From contig CAKSHM010000005.1 of assembly GCA_934457415.1 (NCBI GenBank), forward strand, positions 130,865 to 194,864: DNA of 64,000 nt. Reading direction: 5' to 3'. A model generated the notes under the pieces. The model did not search any database. It worked only from the letters and a program-made list of their open reading frames with translations, and was not told the origin of the DNA. How positions within the stretch are numbered: the first letter of the stretch is position 1; the number at the start of each line of letters is the position of its first letter. Source of the DNA: an uncultured Eubacteriales bacterium. Lineage in GTDB: Bacteria > Bacillota > Clostridia > Oscillospirales > Acutalibacteraceae. This document shows, piece by piece, positions 44,521 through 53,191 of this stretch. Position numbers and translations under genes: made by a program.

Positions 44521-44766
44521 TTATTTTTCCAACCTTTTTAAAACATTTTCTTCAAAAAATCCTGTAACGGATTCGGGATCGACAGAGAAAAATTCTCCGT
44601 CAACAGTCACACAAACCCCTTGCTGACATTTGCCCATGCAAAAAGTTCCCGAAAGGTCAACCTTATCGGAAAGATTTTTTTCGGCAATCAATTTCTGGAG
44701 CATTTCGACAACCTGTCTTGAACCCTTAATATGACAGGAAGATCCGATACATACAGTTATTTTCAT
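44521..44766 (-). CDS. Thioredoxin-like [2Fe-2S] ferredoxin (copy 1)
   Basis: 81 residues, same cysteine spacing as its neighbour (C6, C11, C43, C47), with an extra Cys at about 52. First gene of the hydrogenase cluster; AGGAG lies 8 bases before the ATG. Such small proteins correspond to a stand-alone NuoE N-terminal-less domain and carry single electrons between ferredoxin/NAD(H) and hydrogenases. No clear promoter was seen in the 75 bases upstream; readthrough from the kinase gene is possible. Confidence 0.85.
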   Translation of the reverse strand: MKITVCIGSSCHIKGSRQVVEMLQKLIAEKNLSDKVDLSGTFCMGKCQQGVCVTVDGEFFSVDPESVTGFFEENVLKRLEK

Positions 44767-44841
44767 AAAAATTCTCCTAACTGCCGCAGAAAATTTTATT
44801 ATGACCGGTTATCCTTTGCGGCTTGCGGAAACCGACCGTTT

Positions 44842-45582
44842 TTAATATTTTACCATTGAAAGCAATGTTTTTTTCTCCTCGCTGTTAGCGGTAGAGCTGA
44901 GCGATGCTGCAACGATGGGAATCCACTTATTTAAATAATTCAAATCCGTTCCGATTTTTTTGCAATATAAATCGAGATATATTTTTGCAAGGTCTTCCCT
45001 GCCGTTTGCAATGAAAAGTATATAAGTTCTCGCCGCGTCCGCCGAAGCATTGCCAAGCGCCGCATGCGACCAATCAAGAAAATAGGGCTTATTATCCTTA
45101 TCGGAAATAATAATATTAGTCGGATAGAAATCACCGTGGCAGACTTTGCTGTGTTCAGGCATATTGTTAAGCTTTGTATGTAAGTCAAATCTGACGGTGG
45201 CGGGAAGCTCTGTATTACAAATTCTGTAATTCATTTTATCCTTAAGCATACTGAGTCCCGGACAGGTCTTTAAACTCAGTTCCTTTTGAAGCTCAATAAA
45301 AAGGCTCATATAATCCTCAGTTTTTTCAGGTTCTGCTTTAATAAGCTGAGAAAGAGTTTTACCCGAAATAAATTCGGAAACTATTGTCCATTTTCCGTCA
45401 ATGGAAGTAACCTCAAGAATTTTCGGAACATTAAGTCCCGCTTCTTCCATTCTGGATTGATTTAAAGCTTCATTTAAAACATCTGCTTTTGAATAACCGT
45501 CACAAAACACCTTAAGACAGCGGTCACCGTCGCGGTAAAGCGTTTTATTATTTCTTACAGCTATGATCCTATCAAGATTCAA
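44842..45582 (-). CDS. APH-like small-molecule/protein kinase
   Basis: 246-residue aminoglycoside-phosphotransferase-fold kinase. Nucleotide Lys24 (RCLKVF), catalytic HGDFYPTN (149-156) and metal Asp170 (FLDWSHA). It resembles the TIGR02172-type paralogous kinases of anaerobes, whose substrates are not known; a resistance function is not implied. It precedes the hydrogenase cluster on the same strand by 75 bases, so a joint transcript is possible. Confidence 0.75.
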   Translation of the reverse strand: MNLDRIIAVRNNKTLYRDGDRCLKVFCDGYSKADVLNEALNQSRMEEAGLNVPKILEVTSIDGKWTIVSEFISGKTLSQLIKAEPEKTEDYMSLFIELQKELSLKTCPGLSMLKDKMNYRICNTELPATVRFDLHTKLNNMPEHSKVCHGDFYPTNIIISDKDNKPYFLDWSHAALGNASADAARTYILFIANGREDLAKIYLDLYCKKIGTDLNYLNKWIPIVAASLSSTANSEEKKTLLSMVKY

Positions 45583-45741
45583 AGCTTATTCCTCCTTAAT
45601 ATTGCTGATATAATTTTATCAAAATTATCGGCATTTGTATATTGCATTTTTTTCATATAGGTATTGCCTAAAATTTCAATTCTGAAACGAAAAACATTCT
45701 TTTTTAAAAAGCCGTTTTACCCTGTTGGTTTTTGTTGGCTT

Positions 45742-46677
45742 TTATAATGAATTACCGATTATTTCGCGTTTTTTAAAAACTAATTTTTCAATAAACTTTT
45801 TATCAAGCGAAGACAGTGTATAATCTTTTTTGAAAATCAGAATGTCCTTATAAACCTTTTTATTCAAATCGGAAATTATTTCTTTAATCGCATACCGTTT
45901 TTTTAACTCCTCGGGCAAAGGAGAAACCCACATAAAGGTATTAGCATTTGAAGATAACAGTTCAAACTGACTTGCTCTTTCAAAAACAAAAATTCTGTTT
46001 TTTGCATTCTCCGGCAATTCCTCTTTCTTAACCTCGGCAAAAGGAATTGAAGGAACATAAGGATCGGCATGAGAAATTTCAGTAAGGGACTTCAAATCGT
46101 CCGCACTTATTTTTTCCTTTTTCAAGAGCGGCGAATTCAAGCTGACTGCAATTCTGTATCTGAATTTGCAGACAAGCTCACTGTTAAGGTTTTTTTCATC
46201 AAAAAGTGATTTATAGTATTTATCATAAATTTCGGCATATCTGATTATTCCGAGTTTATAGTTTTCCTGCAAAATATTTTTAAGCGTTCTCATGGAATTG
46301 GTTTCTCGGTAAATTGCCTCGGAATTTTCTTCCCTGCTTAATTCTTTGGAAAATTCGGTGAAAGCCGAGGAAATATAGCTGGCTCTCGGACCGGACAATG
46401 AAAAGTGAAGCTTTTGCGCATCCTTATCCTTAAACATATTTTCTACGGTATCAACATTTTCAAGTATCGTTTTTGCGTATTTTATAAATATTTCTCCGTC
46501 ATCCGTAAGTGTCATTCCCTTGGCACTTCTGTCAAACAAAACAACGCCCAAGCTCGCTTCAAGCTCTTTGATAGCTCGGCTAAGAGCGGACTGCCCTACA
46601 TAAAGACGCCGTGCCGCTTCATTGATGGAATGAGTCTGAGCAACACAAACCGCATATTTCATCTGCAACAGATTCAA
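45742..46677 (-). CDS. LysR-family transcriptional regulator
   Basis: 311 residues: winged helix (INEAARRLYVGQSALSRAIKE, about 17-37) and a substrate-binding effector domain (from ~90). TTG 46677 has GAGG upstream and matches the usual LysR start (NLLQMKYAVCVA). The in-frame ATG at 46704 lacks a site and overlaps promoter-like AT-rich sequence. The effector domain is divergent, so no ligand is suggested. It lies downstream of putP behind a terminator; targets unknown. Confidence 0.88.
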   Translation of the reverse strand: MNLLQMKYAVCVAQTHSINEAARRLYVGQSALSRAIKELEASLGVVLFDRSAKGMTLTDDGEIFIKYAKTILENVDTVENMFKDKDAQKLHFSLSGPRASYISSAFTEFSKELSREENSEAIYRETNSMRTLKNILQENYKLGIIRYAEIYDKYYKSLFDEKNLNSELVCKFRYRIAVSLNSPLLKKEKISADDLKSLTEISHADPYVPSIPFAEVKKEELPENAKNRIFVFERASQFELLSSNANTFMWVSPLPEELKKRYAIKEIISDLNKKVYKDILIFKKDYTLSSLDKKFIEKLVFKKREIIGNSL

Positions 46678-46781
46678 AATAATCCTCGCCCATCCTTTCC
46701 TCATATATAATAATATTTTACCACAATAAATGCAAAAAGTAAAACAACTTTATGCCGAATTATTAAATATTTTTAAAAAAA

Positions 46782-46804
46782 CCGTCCGTTTTAAAAACGG
46801 ACGG
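46782..46804 (-). terminator. Terminator after putP
   Basis: CCGTCCGTTTT/AACGGACGG stem with a run of seven U on the minus strand. Confidence 0.88.
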
Positions 46805-46816
46805 CAGATAAAACCA

Positions 46817-48358
46817 TTATTCTTTAACGGAAACCTTGATTTCATCAAAAATATCGGTGATTTCCTCTTCGGGTTTGGATGTAAGCATACTTACAATCAG
46901 TATAAACAGACAACTTATTATAAACCCCGGCAAAAGCTCATAAATTTCAAATATTCCGCCGAGCTTGGAAATCAGGAATTTCCAGATAAATACCATAGCT
47001 CCACCGCTGAGCATTCCTGCGAGCGCGCCCCACTTTGTTGTTCTTTTGAAGAACAGCGAGAAAAGCATAATAGGACCGAATGCGGCGCCGAAACCGGCCC
47101 ATGCAAAGGATACTATTCGGAAAACAGATCCGTTTGGGTTAAGGGCAAGCAAAACCGCTATTACCGAAATCGCAATAACACTCAGTCTTGCTATAACCAT
47201 TTCCTTTTTCTCCGAAAGCTTAACTTTAAAGGTGTTTACAAGTATATCCTTTGTTACGCTTGATGAAGCCGCAATAAGCTGTGAATCGGCGGTAGACATG
47301 GTGGACGCAAGGATTCCCGAAATGAATATACCTGCAACAAATGCCGGAATATATCCACGCGTTGATAAAAATCTTGATATATCAACTATTATGGATTCTG
47401 CCGCAGACGCGTCGGCATATTCTTTTACTATACCTGCATTTACAAGCGATAACCCCGCAACGCCTATTAAAACGGCAATACCGAGCGAAAATACAACCCA
47501 AACAGAAGCTATTCTTCTTGAGGTCTTTAATTTCTTCGGGTCATCGATAGCCATAAATCTTAAAAGAATATGAGGCATTCCGAAATATCCCAAGCCCCAT
47601 GCAAGAGTCGTTATAACGGAAAATCCTCCGAAACTGCCTGATTTTCCCGCCGCAACATCAAAGCCTTTAAATAAATCAAAATAACCGGTCATATTTTTCG
47701 CGGTATCAAATATCTTATCAAATCCGCCTATTATTCCCTCGCTTAACCCGAGAACAACAAACAAGGCTATTGTCATAACTATGCTCTGAATAAGATCGGT
47801 AATCGAAGCGGCAAGAAATCCGCCGAGAGTACAATAACCGACTATTACAATTGCGCTTAAAATCATAGCGGTTTTATAATTCATTCCGAACATGCTTGAA
47901 AAAAGCTTTCCGCATGCGGAAAATCCCGAAGCGGTATAAGGTACAAAGAAAATTATAATAACAACAGCTGCAATCAGCGAAAGCATACATTTTTTATCAT
48001 TGAATCTTTTTGAGAAAAATTCAGGAATAGTGACAGCGTCAATTCTTTCTGAATATTTTCTTAAACGCTTTGCTACAAACAGCCAGTTAAGGTAAGTTCC
48101 TATTGAAAGTCCTATTGCGGTCCATGTTGCCTCTGCAAGTCCGCACATAAGCGTAAGTCCCGGAATACCCATAAGCAGATAAGCGCTCATATCGGACGCC
48201 TCCGCACTCATTGCGGTAACTAAAGGACCGAGCTTTCTTCCGCCGAGATAAAAATCGGTGGAATTTTTATTTTTCTTTGAATAATACGCACCTACCAAAA
48301 GCATTCCGACCAAATAGAGAACGATTGCTATAAGTGTGCATATATCAGCCGAATTCAT
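46817..48358 (-). CDS. putP: Sodium/proline symporter PutP
   Basis: 513-residue sodium:solute symporter with about 13 TM helices. Family signature GGRKLGPLVTAMSAEASDMSAYLLMG region near the N-terminus, and STADSQLIAASS in the TM8 area, which carries sodium-site serines/threonines. The SDMSAYL and WTAIGLSIGTYLNW segments are PutP-like rather than pantothenate or sugar SSS members. Imports proline with Na+. Own promoter and terminator. Confidence 0.92.
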   Translation of the reverse strand: MNSADICTLIAIVLYLVGMLLVGAYYSKKNKNSTDFYLGGRKLGPLVTAMSAEASDMSAYLLMGIPGLTLMCGLAEATWTAIGLSIGTYLNWLFVAKRLRKYSERIDAVTIPEFFSKRFNDKKCMLSLIAAVVIIIFFVPYTASGFSACGKLFSSMFGMNYKTAMILSAIVIVGYCTLGGFLAASITDLIQSIVMTIALFVVLGLSEGIIGGFDKIFDTAKNMTGYFDLFKGFDVAAGKSGSFGGFSVITTLAWGLGYFGMPHILLRFMAIDDPKKLKTSRRIASVWVVFSLGIAVLIGVAGLSLVNAGIVKEYADASAAESIIVDISRFLSTRGYIPAFVAGIFISGILASTMSTADSQLIAASSSVTKDILVNTFKVKLSEKKEMVIARLSVIAISVIAVLLALNPNGSVFRIVSFAWAGFGAAFGPIMLFSLFFKRTTKWGALAGMLSGGAMVFIWKFLISKLGGIFEIYELLPGFIISCLFILIVSMLTSKPEEEITDIFDEIKVSVKE

Positions 48359-48391
48359 AACAAACCCCCATACAACAAATAATTTATTGCT

Positions 48392-48420
48392 ATTCTAACA
48401 CATTTCGGGCTTTTTTGCAA
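48392..48420 (-). promoter_or_regulatory. Sigma-A promoter of putP
   Basis: Minus strand TTGCAA (48415-48420), 17 bases, TAGAAT (48392-48397). Confidence 0.7.
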
Positions 48421-48430
48421 GAAAAAAATA

Positions 48431-48457
48431 AGTGTGACAGCAACATTCTGTCACACT
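48431..48457 (-). terminator. Terminator overlapping the radA stop codon
   Basis: AGTGTGACAG/CTGTCACACT 10-bp stem, 7-base loop; the radA TGA (48451-48453) is in the stem. U-rich tail on the minus strand. Confidence 0.85.
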
Positions 48458-49824
48458 ATGTAGCTTATTGCATCTTTAAGATTTCTTACGGGTATAATTT
48501 CTATATTTTTTGGTTTATAATCGATAAGAGATCTCATACAGCTTTTTGGAAAGATACATTTGTTAAAGCCGAGTCTTGCCGCCTCGTTTATTCTCGCTTT
48601 AATTCTCGGAACACTTCTTATTTCACCCGAAAGTCCGACCTCACCGAAACAGACGGTATGTTCGTCGACAGGTATATCTCTAAGTCCCGAAACAAGCGAC
48701 ATACAAACAGCCAAATCCGCAGCAGGCTCATCAATCCGCATTCCGCCGACAATATTAAGATATGTGTCAAAATTTGAAAAATAAAGGCCCAATCTTTTTT
48801 CAAGAACCGCAAGCAATAGATTAAGCCTGTTATAATCGAAACCTGTGGACATTCTTCGCGGATTACCGAAGCCTGTTGAGGTTACAAGTCCCTGAACTTC
48901 GGCTAAAATCGGTCTTGTACCCTCCATTACACAGGTTATACAACCTCCCGAAACACTTGAAATTCTTCCGGAAAGCATCATAGCCGACGGGTTTTCAACA
49001 ACGCAAAGTCCCGATTGAGTCATTTCAAAAACGCCGATCTCATTGGTTGAACCGAAACGGTTTTTAACTGCCCTTAAAATTCTGTATGACTGATTTCTTT
49101 CTCCCTCAAAATAAAGAACAGTATCTACTATATGCTCTAACACCTTAGGACCCGCTATATCTCCGCCTTTATTCACATGGCCGACAATAAATATCGGTAT
49201 ATCAAGACTCTTGCCGGTTTTTAAAAGGAGATTAGCTGATTCTCTTACCTGAACTATACTTCCCGCACTCGATGTAAGCTCGGGAATCTGCATAGTCTGA
49301 ATAGAGTCTATCATAACAATATCGGGTCTCATTTGATTTATATATTCGCAAACGGTCTGAGTATCGGTCTGAGAAATAACGGTGGTATTGTCCCCTTTTA
49401 CACCGAGCCTGTCCGCTCTTATTTTTATCTGCACGGGAGATTCTTCGCCCGAAACATAAAGAATGTTTTTATCGTCCTTAAAGGAATTGCAGACCTGTAA
49501 AAGAATCGTTGATTTTCCTATTCCCGGGTCTCCGCTTAAAAGAATTACCGAACCCTTTACTATTCCGCCGCCTAAAACCCTGTCAAGCTCGCTTATCCCC
49601 GTTACAAAACGCGGCTCGTTTTCAGCATCTATTTGCGAAAGCGAGCTGCCCTTTTCAAGCTTATATGAGCTGACGGCAGAGCTTGCGGCAGAAGCCTTTT
49701 TAGCTGTGCTTAAATGCTCCTCCATTGTGTTCCAAGCTCCGCAGCCGCCGCATTGACCCGTCCATTTTGCACTTTCATAACCGCATTCATTACAAATAAA
49801 GACACTTTTTGTTTTAGCCGGCAA
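48451..49824 (-). CDS. radA: DNA repair protein RadA (Sms)
   Basis: 457-residue RecA-like helicase for branch migration. Zinc finger CNECGYESAKWTGQCGGCGAW at 10-30, Walker A SGDPGIGKST, the RadA motif KNRFGSTNE and a C-terminal Lon-like domain (GGMRIDEPAADLAVC). Follows cwlD by 3 bases. In Bacillus radA directly follows clpC. Confidence 0.97.
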   Translation of the reverse strand: MPAKTKSVFICNECGYESAKWTGQCGGCGAWNTMEEHLSTAKKASAASSAVSSYKLEKGSSLSQIDAENEPRFVTGISELDRVLGGGIVKGSVILLSGDPGIGKSTILLQVCNSFKDDKNILYVSGEESPVQIKIRADRLGVKGDNTTVISQTDTQTVCEYINQMRPDIVMIDSIQTMQIPELTSSAGSIVQVRESANLLLKTGKSLDIPIFIVGHVNKGGDIAGPKVLEHIVDTVLYFEGERNQSYRILRAVKNRFGSTNEIGVFEMTQSGLCVVENPSAMMLSGRISSVSGGCITCVMEGTRPILAEVQGLVTSTGFGNPRRMSTGFDYNRLNLLLAVLEKRLGLYFSNFDTYLNIVGGMRIDEPAADLAVCMSLVSGLRDIPVDEHTVCFGEVGLSGEIRSVPRIKARINEAARLGFNKCIFPKSCMRSLIDYKPKNIEIIPVRNLKDAISYIV

Positions 49825-49827
49825 TTT

Positions 49828-50541
49828 TTATCGTCCTTTCATTTCTGAATAATATTTCTCTGTTCCGCAGAATATTGCAAAAGCAAGTTTAGACTGATAC
49901 TCTTCCGTTTTAAGCATTTTAAGCTCATTTAAATTGCTTATAAATCCGCATTCGATAATAACGGCGGGAACCTTGGCATTATAAAGCAGATAGGTTGATT
50001 TTGTCCCCTTTTTAATTACTCTGCTGTTATCATTTTGAATTAAATCCTTAATTGATTTTTGAATACAGGTGCCCAGCACCTTTGCCTCTTCAAAATCAGG
50101 CGCATAAAACACCTGAGCGCCGGAAGCTTTAGTTGAAGTGAATTTATTAAGATGAATGCTTAAAAATATCGAATCGGGATTTTCTTTCATCAGTGAAAGT
50201 CTGTTTTCAAGGTCACCCTTTTTACTGTATTTTCCGGAATTCGGATTATCCGTATCAACATCCTCTGTTCTTGTCATAACAACTCTGAAGCCGTTAAACT
50301 CAAAAATATCTCTAAGCTTTAAAGCAATCATAAGATTTATATTTTTTTCAACTGTTCCGTCCTCGGCTACAGCTCCCCCGTCATACCCTCCGTGCCCGCT
50401 GTCTATAACAACGGTTTTAATGTCCGCGTTTTTTGCCGAAGTTTTTTTATAAAATCTGCCGCTGAGAGAACCGAACACCGCAAGAATTCCGGAAATCGCC
50501 AAAAAAGACAAGGATAATATAATTCTTTTTTTAAGTTTCAT
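49828..50541 (-). CDS. cwlD: N-acetylmuramoyl-L-alanine amidase CwlD-like
   Basis: 237 residues: N-terminal membrane anchor/signal (about 5-25) and an Amidase_3 zinc domain. Zinc ligands are in VIDSGHGGYDGGA (His), VEKNINL (Glu) and LSIHLNKF (His); catalytic Glu in AVIIECGFISN. Size and order fit CwlD, which makes muramic-delta-lactam in spore cortex so spores can germinate. Unusual place between clpC and radA. Preceded by its own promoter and a hairpin over the ribosome site, so it may be expressed apart from clpC. Confidence 0.88.
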   Translation of the reverse strand: MKLKKRIILSLSFLAISGILAVFGSLSGRFYKKTSAKNADIKTVVIDSGHGGYDGGAVAEDGTVEKNINLMIALKLRDIFEFNGFRVVMTRTEDVDTDNPNSGKYSKKGDLENRLSLMKENPDSIFLSIHLNKFTSTKASGAQVFYAPDFEEAKVLGTCIQKSIKDLIQNDNSRVIKKGTKSTYLLYNAKVPAVIIECGFISNLNELKMLKTEEYQSKLAFAIFCGTEKYYSEMKGR

Positions 50542-50545
50542 CTTA

Positions 50546-50588
50546 TCACCTCAGAAAACACATCTTTAAAATATATGTTTTCAGGTGA
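50546..50588 (-). promoter_or_regulatory. Hairpin sequestering the cwlD ribosome site
   Basis: TCACCT (50546-50551) with AGGTGA (50583-50588) and GAAAACA (50554-50560) with TGTTTTC (50576-50582), one 2-base bulge, 15-base loop. On the minus mRNA the AGGTGA ribosome site is paired. Confidence 0.6.
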
Positions 50589-50607
50589 AATTAAATACTT
50601 ATTTATT

Positions 50608-50636
50608 ATTTTATTATATTTTATCTTTTAAGTCAA
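50608..50636 (-). promoter_or_regulatory. Sigma-A-like promoter of cwlD-radA
   Basis: Minus strand TTGACT (50631-50636), 17 bases, TAAAAT (50608-50613), between the clpC terminator and cwlD. Confidence 0.75.
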
Positions 50637-50640
50637 TACG

Positions 50641-50676
50641 AAAAAGCCCTGACGCCTTATTTTAAGACATCAGGGC
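50641..50676 (-). terminator. Terminator of the ctsR-clpC operon
   Basis: GCCCTGACGCCTTA/TAAGACATCAGGGC stem with two mismatches, 3-base loop, U5 on the minus strand. Confidence 0.88.
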
Positions 50677-50684
50677 AAAAGCGA

Positions 50685-53144
50685 TTATTCTTTTTCGAAA
50701 ACATATTCCTGAGTTTCTTTATTTAAACGGCATTTTATTTTGTCGCCGTTTTTTATACTTCTGTCAAGAATTTTTTCACTTAAAGCGTCCTCTATATCCG
50801 TCTGAATAGTTCTGCGAAGAGGTCTTGCACCGTAAATATCGTCAAATCCTTTTTCGCTTATTTTATCAACAACTTCATCATCAAATGAAACGGTGATATT
50901 AAGATCCTCAAGCCGTTTTGAGAGATTATTGAGCATATTCTTTGCAATTTGCTTAATCTCTTCCTTTGTAAGCTTGTTGAAGACGATTATATCGTCGACA
51001 CGGTTTAAAAATTCAGGTCTGAATGTATTTTTAAGCTCTGCAAGAACCGTTTCTTTGATGTTCTTGTTTTCCTCGCCGTTCGCAAAATCACCGAAGCCGA
51101 AGCTTAATTTCTTTTCGGTTATAAGTCTTGCCCCGATATTTGAGGTCATTATTATAACCGTATTTTTAAAATCAACCTTTCTGCCCTGCGAATCGGTAAG
51201 AATACCGTCATCAAGAATTTGGAGAAGCATATTGAAAACATCAGGATGTGCTTTTTCAATTTCATCAAATAAAACTACTGAATACGGATGTCTGCGGACC
51301 TGCTCGGTCAACTGACCGCCTTCCTCGAAGCCGACATATCCTGGGGGCGAACCTACAAGTCTTGAAACCGTATGCTTTTCCATATATTCTGACATATCAA
51401 GTCTTATCATAAGATTTTCACTGCCGAACATTGATTCCGCAAGCGCCTTGCAGAGTTCTGTTTTGCCGACGCCCGTAGGACCTAAGAAAATAAATGAGCC
51501 AATGGGTCTCTTGGGGTCTTTAAGACCGACTCTGCCTCTCCTTATTGCTCTTGCCACGGCACTTACTGCCTGTTCCTGACCTATGATTCTCTTATGAAGC
51601 TCTTCTTCAAGCCTTAAGAGCCGCTCGGATTCTTCCTCGGTCATCTGAGAAACAGGTATACCCGTCCAAGAAGAAAGAATTTCGGCAATACTTTCGGGAG
51701 TAACGGTACCGTAGGTACCTTCTTTGCAGGCGCTCTTTTTAAGACTCTCTCTTTTTTCTTCAAGAGATTTGATTTCGTCTCTTAAATGAGCGGCGGTTTC
51801 GAAATCCTGCGAGTCAACGGCAGAATCCTTTTTTGCCGAAAGCTCTTCGATTTTAGCATTCAGTTCTTTAAGCTCAGGGGTTGCCGTTGAGCTTCCTATT
51901 CTTACTTTTGAAGCCGCTTCATCTATAAGGTCAATTGCTTTATCCGGAAGATATCTGTCATTGATATATCTTGCCGAAAGCTTAACGGCGGCATCTACCG
52001 CATCATCGGTTATTTCTACCTTATGATGCTTTTCGAACATTCCCTTAATTCCTTTTAAAATGAGTATAGCATCCTCAACCGACGGTTCTCCGACGGTTAC
52101 AGGCTGAAATCTTCGCTCCAAAGCAGCGTCCTTTTCAATGTTCTTTCTGTATTCGGTAATTGTTGTAGCGCCTATAAGCTGAAAATCACCGCGCGCAAGC
52201 ATAGGCTTCAAGATATTTGCGGCATCAGTCGAGCCTTCGGCAGAGCCTGCGCCGACAAGGGTGTGAACCTCATCTATAAAGAGTATAATATCATTTGATT
52301 TTGAAACTTCGTCTATTACAGACTTAATTCTTTCCTCAAAATCACCCCTGTATTTGGCTCCTGCAACCATTCCCGTAAGGTCAAGAGAAATAACGCGTTT
52401 ATTTTGCAGAATATCCGGAACATCGCCTGAAATTATCCTTTCGGCAAGTCCCTCGACAATCGCGGTTTTTCCTACTCCCGGTTCACCTATAAGGCAGGGA
52501 TTGTTTTTAGTCCTTCTGCAAAGAATTTGAATTACTCTTTCTATTTCCTTTTGTCTTCCGATTACAGGATCGAGCTTGCCCTCCTTTGCAGCTTTAGTCA
52601 GATCCCTGCCGTATTTTTCGACGGCGCTGTTCTTATTTGAGCCCTGCTCGTTCGAATTAGAAGAATCGGAAGAAAAGCCGTTCTTTTGATTGAAGCTGTC
52701 GATATCAATATCGGCGGCTTTTAATGCTTTTGTGCATAACTCGGTCACATCAACTCCAAGCCCTGTTATAAACTTTACAGCAAAGCTGTCCTCTTCACCG
52801 AGTATTGCAAGCAAAAGATGTTCGGTACCTATAAGCCTTTTACCTAAATTTTCAGCTCCGCTCCTTGCAACGTCGAGAATAACTCTTGTCCGAGGTGTAA
52901 AATAGTCGACCGAAAGCCTTGTCGGAGTTCCTCTTCCTATATTTGCGACTATCATTTCCTCTATTTTTTCTTCCGTTATTCCGCAGTCGTTAAGAACTGT
53001 TCCCGCAATTCCGCCGGATCTCAGTAATCCCAACAACAAATGCTCGCTGCCTACATAGGTATGTCCGAAAAGCTCGGCTGCATTTATAGCCTGATTTAAC
53101 GCAAGGTTTGCTTTATCAGTAAATCCGTTAAAATTGTATTTCAT
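50685..53144 (-). CDS. clpC: ATP-dependent protease ATPase subunit ClpC
   Basis: 819-residue Hsp100 unfoldase working with ClpP. Two N-terminal Clp repeats (ALNQAINAAELFGHTYVGSEHLL), AAA module 1 with GEPGVGKTAI, the UVR-type middle domain (DFETAAHLRDEIKSLEE), AAA module 2 with GPTGVGKTE and the ClpP-contact loop region with SFGFGDF. In the McsB system it degrades phosphoarginine-tagged proteins. 47 bases after mcsB. Confidence 0.97.
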   Translation of the reverse strand: MKYNFNGFTDKANLALNQAINAAELFGHTYVGSEHLLLGLLRSGGIAGTVLNDCGITEEKIEEMIVANIGRGTPTRLSVDYFTPRTRVILDVARSGAENLGKRLIGTEHLLLAILGEEDSFAVKFITGLGVDVTELCTKALKAADIDIDSFNQKNGFSSDSSNSNEQGSNKNSAVEKYGRDLTKAAKEGKLDPVIGRQKEIERVIQILCRRTKNNPCLIGEPGVGKTAIVEGLAERIISGDVPDILQNKRVISLDLTGMVAGAKYRGDFEERIKSVIDEVSKSNDIILFIDEVHTLVGAGSAEGSTDAANILKPMLARGDFQLIGATTITEYRKNIEKDAALERRFQPVTVGEPSVEDAILILKGIKGMFEKHHKVEITDDAVDAAVKLSARYINDRYLPDKAIDLIDEAASKVRIGSSTATPELKELNAKIEELSAKKDSAVDSQDFETAAHLRDEIKSLEEKRESLKKSACKEGTYGTVTPESIAEILSSWTGIPVSQMTEEESERLLRLEEELHKRIIGQEQAVSAVARAIRRGRVGLKDPKRPIGSFIFLGPTGVGKTELCKALAESMFGSENLMIRLDMSEYMEKHTVSRLVGSPPGYVGFEEGGQLTEQVRRHPYSVVLFDEIEKAHPDVFNMLLQILDDGILTDSQGRKVDFKNTVIIMTSNIGARLITEKKLSFGFGDFANGEENKNIKETVLAELKNTFRPEFLNRVDDIIVFNKLTKEEIKQIAKNMLNNLSKRLEDLNITVSFDDEVVDKISEKGFDDIYGARPLRRTIQTDIEDALSEKILDRSIKNGDKIKCRLNKETQEYVFEKE

Positions 53145-53191
53145 ATAAATTAACTCCCTTCATACGGCGGAATTTCCGCCTACAGCAGTTT

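Noticed and set aside
46965..47573. 202-codon plus-strand frame within putP
   Set aside because: Antisense shadow of a membrane protein gene; composition follows putP codon positions.
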